NCBI GenBank assembly: GCA_035578175.1
Contig: JAQMRL010000002.1
Coordinates: forward strand, 80,509,325 to 80,573,324
Reading direction: 5' to 3'
Length of the DNA: 64,000 nt
DNA from: Catonia carolina
Lineage: Eukaryota > Arthropoda > Insecta > Hemiptera > Achilidae
Within the stretch, counting starts at the first letter, position 1. Every line of letters starts with the position of its first letter. Both the position numbers and the translations under genes were made by a program. The notes under the pieces are model-generated. The model searched no databases. It was not told the origin of the DNA and saw only the letters and a program-made list of their open reading frames with translations. Shown piece by piece: positions 20,590 through 29,959 of this stretch.

Positions 20590-21700
20590 TTGATTATTGA
20601 TTTTTACTGTTTTTACTTTCTCTTGCCTATATGAATATATAAGAAGGAAAGTATTGTTTTCATGTACATTTTAACAAAAATACACTCTTCACCCTAATAT
20701 ACACGTAAACAGACCCCCTCAACCCACACAACAACATGTTTTTTAGCGATGGTCTGTGTGTTTGTGAACAGAATATCTCAAGAACGGAACATCGTACGAA
20801 CTTGAAACATAAGTTAAATACTACTACCGGACCTGACACCAACATTTTCATCAAAATCGGTCAACCGGAAGTAGTTTATTCGTATAATTTTTCAGTTTTT
20901 TGCGATTTTCTCAAAAACTGGTCCTACAATTTTTTTTTAAAATCGCCTGGTTCACTACATTTTTTATGCTCTACAAGATAGGGTAAGCACCATGTTTGCT
21001 GAAATTCTTGGTGAGGCTGTTTTCACGTAAAACAATTGTTTTTATATGATTGCGGCTTTAATATGCATTTTAGCGCCAAAATTTATTCAATAAAAGTTGT
21101 AGAGAATTTATTTTATTTCAAATATTTTTTTGTATAAATGCTTAGTTTAGCGGTAATTATCGATTATCTGTTTTGTTCTCACGAAAACATGTAAAAAATA
21201 GATTTTTTTAAGATTTCAGCCTCAACATGCATTTTACGACAAAAGTGTACATAATCAATTTTATAGAAAATTAAAAGGTCTACAACTTTTATTTAAAGCA
21301 TTTTTTTGTACAGAGCCTAGTTTAGCATGAAAGAGTGATTTTCCGTATTTTTAAGCCAAACGGGTTGATTTTCATTTTGTGTCTTTTACTCATGATTAAA
21401 ATAAGGTTATGTTTATTGAGGTTAGTTATTTGTTAATTTCTAATGTTTTATTACTAATGTTAGATTTATTGTTAATTCTTTGCATTGGCAAGAGAAAGCT
21501 GTGTGAGTGTTTCACACCATATTTTTTATTTTTATTTAGTTTATTTAAAGTCGCCTAAACAGCCCGGTTATTAGCAACTACGATGGGTTATGTAGCAGTG
21601 GGTTTTACGTTGTGAAAATTTCCAGACCTTAGCTGGGAATTGAATCCGGGACTTCCACTTTGTAGGTGGAAGTATATAACTTGTTATTCTGAGTAGTCAA
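20590..21700 (-). mobile_element. Repeat B with tRNA-like head, second copy
   Basis: Reversed copy: the tail is near 20620 (CTTTCTCTTGCCTATATGAA) and the body passes GATAGGGTAAGCACC at about 20978. The reversed tRNA-like head lies at about 21545-21700, with B-box-like GGATTCAATTCCC reading on the minus strand. The linker between head and body is A-rich on the sense strand. Confidence 0.65.
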
Positions 21701-21784
21701 CATAAATACGGGGTGTTAGAAAAGTTGTTTAGGTCATCAGCCGAAAAGCTAGTTTGAACCCAAGTAAATAGATATCGTCACAGT

Positions 21785-22183
21785 GTGCCCAAAACAGAAA
21801 GGTGGAGTGTCAAATTATTTACACTCGATCTGTTCGTTGCAGGGATAAAATAAATAGTTCTGTTTCTTATCACATGGTCAGCCAATTAAATGACTGAATC
21901 ATTTAAGAACAGAAGAGGTAGAGGTGTATTGTGACACTAATCAGAGTTATCTTCTCTGAAAGTAATGAATTTCATAATACAGCCAGACCCTGTGGTGAAA
22001 GAAGTGAAAGTGTCATTTGCAGAGTGGAAAATGTGTGTGCTTTTCAGAGGGCCCGGCATGCTGATAAGAGTACTTTTCCACTCAGTGAGTTGTGGCAATG
22101 GTAAACCACCTCACTCCTAGTTTTACTTAGTAAAACCTCTAGAGGTTCAAACCAGCCTTTCGGCTGTTGACCTAAACAACAAC
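21785..22183 (+). mobile_element. R401 retroposon, full copy with target duplication
   Basis: ATCGTCACAGT flanks it at 21774-21784 and 22184-22194. The sense strand is plus, ending CCTAAACAACAAC. A short reversed R401 scrap (GGTCATCAGCCGAAAAGC) precedes it at 21727-21765, and a diverged partial copy follows at 22195-22365. Confidence 0.85.
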
Positions 22184-22372
22184 ATCGTCACAGTATTGTC
22201 ATAATTATCTCAACTGAAAGTAATGAAATTTATCATTATATAGGGAGGAGACCCTGTGGTGAATGAAGTAAGGTGTAATGTGCAGGGTGAAAAGTAGAAA
22301 GATGCTTTTCAGAGGGTCTGGCATACTCAGTGAGTAAGGTGTATAGAGGTTCAAACCAGCTGATCACTTAAA

Positions 22373-23056
22373 TTTTTTTTTTTTTTTTTTGTTTAATTCC
22401 TAGTATATGTACGTTGCAATCTGTTCAATTGAGAACAATAAGCAACCCCATGACCCAATCAGATGAGGATGATATATATGACGTGTTAATGAGGTGTACT
22501 CTTGTACAGACTCAGGCCGACCATTCCTGAGAGAGTATGGTTAATTGAACCCAACCGTCAAAGTACACCGGTAACCACTAACTAGCATTCGAATCCGTAT
22601 AAAAGTAACTATAGTCCAGCCTCTGTTAGTTTGCTCCTAATGTAAACAAATAATGACGTCACTGACCATGTGCATTATATAAAAATGTGTACACGCTGAT
22701 TAAAAAGTAACAAGAAAATACTTTCAAAAGTATTTAAATACAAAATACTTTTAAAAGTATTTTTCAAAATGAAATTGTTAGGCATACATCATATCATGAC
22801 TGATGTTTGTAGTAATTTAAGTAGTTATAATTTAAAAAAATAGTTAACTTAATAGGGATACAACATCTGTAAAGTTGCAGACTCTAGCGTGCACTCTGTA
22901 GTAGGTGGCTTTTGTTTGTTGACAGTAGGAGCAAACTAAGAACAGCTCAACTGTACCTTTACTAGGATTTGAACCAGGAAGCTTCGTCTCTGAAAATCAG
23001 CTGTTAAACAGCTGATTTTGGCGACGACTTTACCTCTAGACCAACCCGGTAGGTTG
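22373..23056 (-). mobile_element. SINE T1 split by a MITE
   Basis: The T1 SINE in reverse, flanked by ACTTAAA (22366-22372 and 23057-23063). It is interrupted at the TA of GTAACTACCTTTACTAGG by the family M MITE (22612-22953). Together with about 290 bp of following sequence it is tandemly repeated at 23346-23960. Confidence 0.82.
22612..22953. mobile_element. TA-inserting MITE M, copy 2, inside SINE T1
   Basis: 342 bp flanked by TA (22610-22611 and 22954-22955). The uninterrupted SINE sequence at 23560-23585 gives the empty site. The terminal repeats carry TTAGTTTGCTCCTAATGTAA on the left and its near-inverse on the right. Confidence 0.9.
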
Positions 23057-23345
23057 ACTTAAAATAACACAAATATTATGTGCATTGAAGTGATGGCCAT
23101 ATCATATTAGTGGATCCCATTTGAAGTGATAACAGTTTCGGTTAATTTCGTTTGTTGTTATTTATTGAGCAATTATATTTTGACCTACCGGTCATAGTTC
23201 ATGGCAAATTATTATTGTAAAATTACTACAGTAATTTCATTACATTGCCTAACATATATTACATTGATTCATTACATTCACTATCTTTGTCTGCTGCGTT
23301 TAATGTTATAATTTCAGAATCAATTGTCACATGTTTATTCAATTT

Positions 23346-23960
23346 TTTTTTGTAATCCCAAATTTGTGTACGTTGCAATCTGTTCAACTGAGAACAGTAA
23401 GCAACCCCATGACCCAAACAGATGAGGATGATGTGTATGACGTGTAAATGGGGTGTAGTCTTCTACAGACTCAGGTCGACCATTCCTGAGAGAGTATGGT
23501 TAATTGAACCCCAACCATCAAAGTACACCCACAACCACTATCTAGCATTCAAATCCGTATAAAAGTAACTACCTTTATTAGGATTTGAACCAGGAACCTT
23601 TGTCTCCGAAAACCAGCTGTTAAACAGCTGATTTTGGCGACGACGTTACCTCTAGACCAACCCGGTGGGTTGACTTAAAATAACACAAAACTATTACGTG
23701 CATTGAAGTGATGGCCATATCATATTAGTGATCATGTTTGAAGTGATAACAGTTTCGGTTAATTTCATTTGTTGTTATTTATTGAGCAATTATATTTTGA
23801 CCTACCGGTCATAGTTCGTAGCAAATTATTATTGTAAAATTACTACAGTAATTTCATTACATTGCCTAACATATATTACACTGATTCATTACATTCACTA
23901 TCTTCGTCTGCTGCATTTAATATTATAGTTTCAGAATCAATCGTCACATGTTTATTCAAT
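23346..23960 (-). repeat. Second unit of SINE T1 tandem duplication
   Basis: SINE T1 (23346-23675) plus 285 bp (ACTTAAAATAACACAAAAC through TTTCAGAATCAATCGTCACA) repeats 22384-23345 closely. The MITE is absent from this unit. Confidence 0.85.
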
Positions 23961-24199
23961 TAGCCATATAGTTTTGTTACTTTACATTGTAGATTCTCGC
24001 ATGTCAAACTCAATACAACTGTTCTTTATCAGTAAACCGTCTCTCTTGTCAGTACAATCCAACCTTATTTATCCAGACTAACTTAGACCAAAGGCAATCC
24101 AAAAAATCAAAAATGTGGTAATGTGGGTAATAAGCTGTCGCCACCGGCTTGTAGTAGCGCAGTCTGTAGAGCTCAAAGGACCGGCCGGGCATCTGGCGG

Positions 24200-24790
24200 C
24201 GTAGTTCAGAAGTACCTTCGCTGGTACCTCAAAGAGGAGCAGCCGCTGGCAAGCGAAGGGGGAGGTCGTCTTTACCGCTGCCTAAATGATTAGGAGCAGT
24301 CGCTGACACAGCGAACGCCTTTCACCGCTGCCTCCGAAGAGGAGTAGTCGCCGGTGAAGCGAAGCGGGGTCGTCTGTACCGCTGCCTAATTAAATAGGAG
24401 CAGTTGCCGACGCAGCGAACACGATTCACCGCTGCCTCCGAAGAGGAGCAGTCGCCGGTGAAGCGAAGCGGGGTCGTCTGTACCGCTGCCTAATTAAATA
24501 GGAGCAGTTGCCGACGCAGCGAACACGTTTCACCGCTGCCTCCGAAGAGGAGCAGTTGCCGGTGAAGCGAAGCGGGGTCGTCTGTACCGCTGCCTAATTA
24601 AATGGGAGCAGTTGCTGACGCAGCGAACACGTTTCACCGCTGCCTCCGAAGAGGAGCAGTCGCCGGTGAAGCGAAGCGGGGTCGTCTGTACCGCTGCCTA
24701 ATCAAATAGGAGCAGTCGTCGATGCAGCGAGCACCTTTTACCGCTGCCTCCGAAGAGAAGCAGTCGCCGGTGAAGCGAGGGGTAGGGAAG
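24200..24790. repeat. 104-bp minisatellite, about 5.5 units
   Basis: CCTCCGAAGAG recurs at 24331, 24435, 24539, 24643 and 24747, exactly 104 bp apart. Each unit holds two related sub-blocks: GAGCAGTCGCCGGTGAAGCG with CCGCTGCCTAATTAAA, and GAGCAGTTGCCGACGCAGCG with CACCGCTGCCTCCG. The array is GC-rich in AT-rich surroundings. Minus-strand frames through it are by-products of the repeat. Confidence 0.9.
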
Positions 24791-25164
24791 GGAAGTGTAC
24801 GTGACAGAAAAATTTGACTCAAAGTTGAGCTAGCAATTCCTCCGTATTGACCTTCGATTACGTTAGAATCGATACTGCCTGGTCACCTACTCAACTATTG
24901 CATTCGCCAGGTTGTAGATACATCTTGCCACTTGGTACATGCACTGCGAGAGGTATGACCGCTGCGCTATCTATCCGCAGCAGCAACCCCATCACAGCGC
25001 CAACAGTGGGCAAAATATGAACTACAGATCAGCGTACAAGTAGTACAGTAACAAAGCAAAACAAATCTTTAAATAAACAGACTTACCATTTATTACAATA
25101 AAAAAACTATGTTTTGTAACAAAAAATTACATAGAATCATTTAAAAATTATAAAAATAATTTTT

Positions 25165-26060
25165 TACATAATTTTCACTTTTTCTTGCCTATATGAATAT
25201 ATTACACTTAATCTGTTCATTGCAGGGCTAAAATAAATAGTTCTGTTTCTTTTTTAAGAACAGAGGAGGTAGAGGTGTAAAAAACACTAATCAGAGTTAT
25301 CTCCTCTGAAAGTAATGGATTTCATTATTCAGCCAGACCCTGTGGTGAATGAAGTGAAGGTGTCATTTGCAGACTGGAAAATATGTGCTTTTCAGAGGGC
25401 CCGGCATGCTGATAAGCTTACTTTTCCATTCAGTGAGGAAGGCAATGGTGAACCACATGTCTCCTCGTTTTACTTAGTAAAACCTCTACATGTTCAAACC
25501 AGCTTTTTTGGCTGATGACCTAAACAATATACGAATATATAGGAAGGAAAGTATTGTTTTCATGTCGATTTTTAGAAATTGAGTTTTCACTGGATCTACA
25601 TGTTTTCAGACCCCCTGAACCCACACAAACGTGTTTTTAGCGATTGGTCTGTGTGTGTGTGTGAACAAAATATCTCAAGAACAGAACATCGTACAAACTT
25701 AAAACTTGAAACTTAAAACTTAAGTTACATACCTCTACCAGACCCGACACAAACATTTTCATCAAAGTCGGTCAACTGGAAGTAGTAGTTTATTAGTGTA
25801 ATTTGTTACTTTTTTGCGATATTCTCAAAAACTGGTCCTACGATTTTTTTTAAAAAATCGCCTGGTTTACTAAATTTTTTGTGCTCTAAAAGATAGGGTA
25901 GGTGCCATATTTGCTGAAATTCTTGGTGAGGCTGTTTTCATGTAAAAAAATTGTATTTTTTAAGATTACAGCTTTAATATGCATTTTAGCGCAAAAATTT
26001 ATATAATAATAAAAAATGTAGTGAATTTAAAATCCTACAACTTTTATTTCAAGCAGACAG
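25165..26060 (-). mobile_element. Repeat B, truncated, with R401 inserted
   Basis: The B end near TTTCTTGCCTATATGAATAT is split by R401 (25201-25526) and resumes GAATATATAGGAAGGAAAGT. It runs through GGTCCTACGA and AGATAGGGTAGGTGCC and stops abruptly near 26055, next to the Vamp7 5' end. Confidence 0.7.
25201..25526 (+). mobile_element. R401 copy nested in repeat B
   Basis: 5'-truncated R401 (from TACACTTAATCTGTTC), ending GACCTAAACAA. The flanking ATATGAATATAT and ATACGAATATAT form a 12-bp duplication with one mismatch. A 66-codon frame crosses it but is not conserved in the other copies. Confidence 0.75.
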
Positions 26061-26192
26061 ACCCCTGAGAATCGCCAGCGATCCTCACGGCCTATATTGA
26101 TGGAATACGTGAGGATCGCATGCGCATCTCATGGCACTCAACCTGTTAGACTAGATACAGAAATCGCTAATGGTGTTTATCATTGGTCAGAG
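26060..26192 (+). promoter_or_regulatory. Vamp7: Probable Vamp7 promoter/5' UTR exon
   Basis: The sequence between the repeat B truncation and a strong donor (CAGAG/GTAAGT, intron from 26193). It holds a perfect 12-bp inverted repeat (GCGATCCTCACG at 26078-26089, CGTGAGGATCGC at 26108-26119) and the NRF1-like GCATGCGCA at 26118-26126. With the acceptor TTGTTTACAG at 26282 it would define a 90-base 5' UTR intron. The transcription start cannot be placed by eye. Confidence 0.5.
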
Positions 26193-26290
26193 GTAAGTCT
26201 TTTTAAAATTGCCACCAGCCATGAGACACGTCATCTCATGAAGCGGATTTTATTATAATTGTTTTTTTTGTGTTGTTTACAGTAGTAAAG

Positions 26291-26494
26291 ATGCCGATCC
26301 TATACAGTGTGGTAGCTAGAGGGACGACCGTATTAGCCAAGTGCGCAACGTGTGCCGGCAATTTCTCAGAAGTGACCGAACAGATTTTGGCGAAAATATC
26401 ACCGGAAAATGGAAAACTTACTTTATCGCACAGTAGTTATTTGTTTCATTATATCTGCGAAGATAGAATAATATACATGTGTATTACAGATGAT
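26291..26494 (+). CDS. Vamp7: Vamp7 coding exon 1 (longin domain start)
   Basis: Starts at ATG 26291, eight bases after acceptor TTTACAG. It encodes 68 residues beginning MPILYSVVARGTTVLAK and including NFSEVTEQILAKI and YLFHYICEDRIIYMCITDD, the hallmark N-terminal half of the VAMP7 longin domain. The donor is GAT/GTAAGT, phase 0, the same boundary (after ITDD) as in vertebrate VAMP7. Longin folds regulate SNARE pairing and sorting. Confidence 0.95.
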
Positions 26495-26523
26495 GTAAGT
26501 ATTCATACATTCAGTTTTTTCTA

Positions 26524-27073
26524 CGAGGGTTATCCAGAAAATAACCTCCGTTTTGAAATAAAAAGTGAACGAGTGAAGATACAAAAACTTTATTATATTA
26601 AAACTACAGTTTTTCTCTATTTTTCGACATAATCGCCAAACAGATTCAAGCACTTGTCGTACCTTGGAACAGTTCATTGGTTTTCTCACCCTCATACAGC
26701 TCGAAGAACAAATGAATTTTTCGCCAAGTTTAAATGGGACGTTTTCGATCATCCCCCATACAGCCTGGACTTGGCTCCTAGTGACTTTCACCTGTTCCCG
26801 AACATGAAGTGGTGGCTTGCATCTCAGTGTTTCTCACCAATGAGGAAGAGCTTCAAAACACTGTGAATGGTTGGCTACATTCACAGGCGGCAGATTTTTA
26901 TGCAGAGGGTATTTCAAAGACTGTTCCAAGGTACGACAAGTGCTTGAATCTGTTTGGCGACTGTCGAAAAATAGAGAAAAACTGTAGTTTTAATATGTAT
27001 ATAATAAAGTTTTTGTATCTTCACTCGTTTACTTTTTATTTCAAAACGGAGGTTATTTTCTGGATAACCCTCG
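26524..27073 (+). mobile_element. Foldback mariner in Vamp7 intron 1
   Basis: 550 bp between TA dinucleotides (26522-26523 and 27074-27075), with ends CGAGGGTTATCCAGAAAATA. About 150 bp at the left (to about 26675) is an inverted copy of the right end, including the antisense of the transposase C-terminus (CGACATAATCGCCAAACAG region). Only the C-terminal third of a mariner transposase remains: FDHPPYSLDLAPSDFHLFPN, then after a frameshift near 26830 NGWLHSQAADFYAEGI and PRYDKCLNLFGD. The first catalytic aspartate and helix-turn-helix are gone. Confidence 0.85.
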
Positions 27074-27139
27074 TAGTTTTTTGTAACGTCTTTGATTTTC
27101 TTTTGTCTGTGTTCTTCTATGCAGAAACTTACCTGTTTC

Positions 27140-27312
27140 AGTTTTTTTTTTGGTTTAACGTTCAACTGTTCTGTAATTACTGCTAATGCAGATGGTGAAG
27201 GATGAAATGATTTTTTGTAACGTATGAAAATATGCCGTGCCTGAATGGGATTCGAATCCAAGACCGCATGATGAGAGGTGAGCACGTTACCAACTACACC
27301 AATGCGGCCAGC
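27140..27312 (-). mobile_element. SINE V, reverse copy
   Basis: Minus strand: tRNA-like head from GGCCGCATTGGTGTAGTTGG, B box GGATTCGAATCCC, body with TGCATTAGCAGTAATTAC and a short T-rich (reversed A) edge at about 27141. About 97% of the head pattern is shared with 11023. Confidence 0.8.
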
Positions 27313-27399
27313 ATTGTTTCAGTAAAAAAATTGGTTCAGTATTTTAGGAGGTAAAGGGGAACACACACACACACACACATGCAAACACACACACACACA

Positions 27400-27725
27400 C
27401 AACAACAAGAAAGAAGAGCTCCAGCCAGAAGAAGGCAAGCCTAGCCGAGACCAGACGCACCATCCCTGGTTTACGCTACCGGTGGCGAACACTACATTCC
27501 CGGCCCGGAGAGAGCCACCTCGGCCGCGCTACCAGCAGACGGCCTATGCCGACCCGACACTGCGGGGCTGTGGGGCCCACCACTGTCACCCAACTGCCGC
27601 TGAGGGAAGGCTAGGCCTGAACCCGGTAGTCGAGCTGTCACTCTTTGGGCTCCGCATCTACCATGCCAGCTCGCTGCTTCCGGCGGTCAACAACGGCCCT
27701 TTTCAGGGCCACCAACACAATTAAA
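27400..27725. other. GC-rich block of unknown origin
   Basis: A GC-rich island between a (CA)n-rich stretch (27360-27402) and the LINE 3' end. The only notable element is the histone-type stem-loop at 27695-27710. The upstream frame does not read as any core histone that I recognise. It may be 3' untranslated sequence of the adjacent minus-strand LINE or a separate insertion. Confidence 0.4.
27695..27710 (+). promoter_or_regulatory. Histone-mRNA-type 3' stem-loop
   Basis: GGCCCTTTTCAGGGCC is a perfect 6-bp stem with a 4-base loop that matches the metazoan replication-dependent histone 3' consensus. Flanks CAAC upstream and ACCAA downstream also fit. No purine-rich U7 site is evident downstream. 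No histone coding sequence lies upstream, so this is a motif match, not a proven processing site. Confidence 0.5.
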
Positions 27726-27871
27726 TGGCCCTGATCGGCGACAATATATATACATTTTAGAAAAGTATTCATCCAAAAACTTACTTTACTTTACAACCAG
27801 GGCGTTCAGGCTTCTGCAGCCCCTCCTCACCGCGACCTAAAAGATCTTTTGTGATTGCCCCTATTCCTTAT

Positions 27872-29686
27872 TTATGCAAGACCCACACTTTCAATAAAGC
27901 GCAGGATCCGCCTAGGATCTAGTGCACTTACCTGAGAAGGTGTTAACACGTCCTTACCCATCAGCGCTCTTCTTTTGCAGCCAACCACTTTGCAACTGCA
28001 TAAAATATGCTCAGCCTTCTCTTCTGCCTCATGACAGAATCTACACAGGCTCTCTTCAGCAACTCCTATCTTGGATAAATGATACCCAAGATTACAATGA
28101 CCAGTCATCAGTCCCACTACCCTCCTCAAGTCCTGTCTTCCTAGTCTATTATATATCCCAGCCTTCCTGCTGGAATAGGCAATGAATTTCTTTGCCTGTT
28201 CACAGCCTGGCACCTTCTCCCAATAGGAGGTTTTAGCCTCCTCCTCCCAGGCCCTAACTATACCTCTATAATAGCCTTCACCAATTCCACAGAATGGCTC
28301 TGGGCCTATGAAGTGAGAGGCTGCACCTTTCTTTGCTAAGGCATCCGCTCTCTCATTTCCAGGCACTCCCTGGTGCCCCGGCACCCAACGCAGCGTCACC
28401 ACGTTACGCTTGGCCACGGCATTCAAAACTTCCCGACAATCATAGGCCAATCGCGACTCAAAAGTACAAGAACTCAAAGCCTTGATGGCCGCCTGACTAT
28501 CGGACAAAATATAAATGTGCGATCCACTGAGGCGCCTTTCAATACACCTCTCCGCACAGACCTTAATGGCCAATATTTCAGATTGGAAGATGGTTGTGTT
28601 ACACCCAAGGGCCAGGGAAATCTTTCCCCCGGCCCCCCAGGCCCCCAATCCCGCTCTTCCGCTCATCACTGAGCCGTCAGTATACCAAACGGTAGCCCCT
28701 TCCGGTATCACTGGCTGTCCCTCCGCCCACTCCTGACGATCAAAAATTTCCACCCTCAGTGTGTCGGAGAAGTCGTATGCTCTGTTCATACGGTCCCGAG
28801 GACCACCTACCACACCCATCCCCTCAATCTCTTTGAAGATCTCGGTGTGGCCCATCTCCCCTGATGGGACCCCGATCTTGCCCTCCAGCCTCAAGGCAGT
28901 TCTTATCGCCTCCTTCTTCACTTGAATATGAAGAGGAGGCAAATCAAACATCGCCTCCATAGCAGCCGTTGGACAAGTGCACATTGCACCACATATCCTT
29001 AGGCAGGCCAGTCTCTGCAGCTTCCTCAGCCGATCCTGCGCCGTCCTCAGATCTGTTCTTGGCCACCATACAAAAGCTGCGTACGTGACCATTGGCAAAA
29101 TGATGCTCACATAAGCCCATTTTACCATACGAGGCCTAAGCCCCCAAGTCTTCCCAAACAGACTCTTACATATCCATAAGGCCTTTGTAGCCTTCTCAAC
29201 GGTCCTGGACATGTGGCCTTTCCAAGTTAGGCCACTATCCAGGACAACCCCCAGATACTTTACCTCAGGGGAGTAGTTTAAATCCACTCCTTCCAGAGTC
29301 AAAGCATCCAGGGCAATCTTCCTTTTCCTCGTAAAAGGAACAACAACCACTTTTTCCGGGTTAATACGCAGCCCCTCCTGTCCACACCAGGTGTGAACTA
29401 GATTAAGGGCTCCCTGCATACGCTCCCGGATAGTTGTCGTATACTTTCCTCTGACCAGGATCACCAGGTCATCAGCATAACTGACCACCTCGAACCCCTC
29501 CTCCGTCAGCTTAATGAGCAGCTCATCAATGACCAGTGACCACAGGAGGGGTGACAACACCCCACCCTGCGGACAGCCCCTTCTCGCCCCACCAGTCACC
29601 GACTTGCCCCCCAAACGAGTCCGTATCTCCCTATTCCTAAGAACGGACCCAACCCATTTAATCACACTAGATTGAACACCATTCAT
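27872..29686 (-). CDS. LINE ORF2: RT (C-terminal part), RNase H, zinc knuckle
   Basis: The longest frame in the window, 604 codons without a lesion. The RT palm has GCPQGGVLSPLLWSLVIDEL (38-57) and the active site YADDL (70-74). The thumb has VKYLGVVLDSGLTW. The RNase H domain is at about 333-455 with D337, E370, D396 and D448, plus WVPGHQGVPGNERAD. A Cys/His cluster (CRFCHEAEEKAEHILC) follows near residue 555. An RNase H-bearing non-LTR retrotransposon of the I/LOA/R1-Jockey group is indicated. The endonuclease and N-terminal RT motifs are missing, cut near 29690, so it is a 5'-truncated but young copy in Vamp7 intron 1, antisense to the gene. Confidence 0.9.
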   Translation of the reverse strand: MNGVQSSVIKWVGSVLRNREIRTRLGGKSVTGGARRGCPQGGVLSPLLWSLVIDELLIKLTEEGFEVVSYADDLVILVRGKYTTTIRERMQGALNLVHTWCGQEGLRINPEKVVVVPFTRKRKIALDALTLEGVDLNYSPEVKYLGVVLDSGLTWKGHMSRTVEKATKALWICKSLFGKTWGLRPRMVKWAYVSIILPMVTYAAFVWWPRTDLRTAQDRLRKLQRLACLRICGAMCTCPTAAMEAMFDLPPLHIQVKKEAIRTALRLEGKIGVPSGEMGHTEIFKEIEGMGVVGGPRDRMNRAYDFSDTLRVEIFDRQEWAEGQPVIPEGATVWYTDGSVMSGRAGLGAWGAGGKISLALGCNTTIFQSEILAIKVCAERCIERRLSGSHIYILSDSQAAIKALSSCTFESRLAYDCREVLNAVAKRNVVTLRWVPGHQGVPGNERADALAKKGAASHFIGPEPFCGIGEGYYRGIVRAWEEEAKTSYWEKVPGCEQAKKFIAYSSRKAGIYNRLGRQDLRRVVGLMTGHCNLGYHLSKIGVAEESLCRFCHEAEEKAEHILCSCKVVGCKRRALMGKDVLTPSQVSALDPRRILRFIESVGLA

Positions 29687-29959
29687 CCAAAAAAGATAAA
29701 TCCTTATGAATTATTTTTGCAAACAATGTAATAATTCATTTATAAAAAAAGAGTAATTAATGTAAGAAGGTGAAATTGTGTTAACCTTGGACGTGTCAGC
29801 GTATAATGTTGAATGTGTGTGCATGTGTATATTTACTAATTCACTTGATATTGTACTTTCTATTGTTTGCTATTGTTTCTCGTGATAATATGTATTTTAC
29901 ATTAGTCTATTAATTATAATATTTTTATTTTAAACACTGTTATCATTATTAGTATTACT

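Noticed and set aside
24634..24822. Minus-strand coding frame through the minisatellite
   Set aside because: The frame arises from the 104-bp repeat and has no family pattern.
27482..27724. Histone pseudogene upstream of the stem-loop
   Set aside because: None of the frames reads as H2A, H2B, H3, H4 or H1 to my eye. Only the stem-loop is supported.
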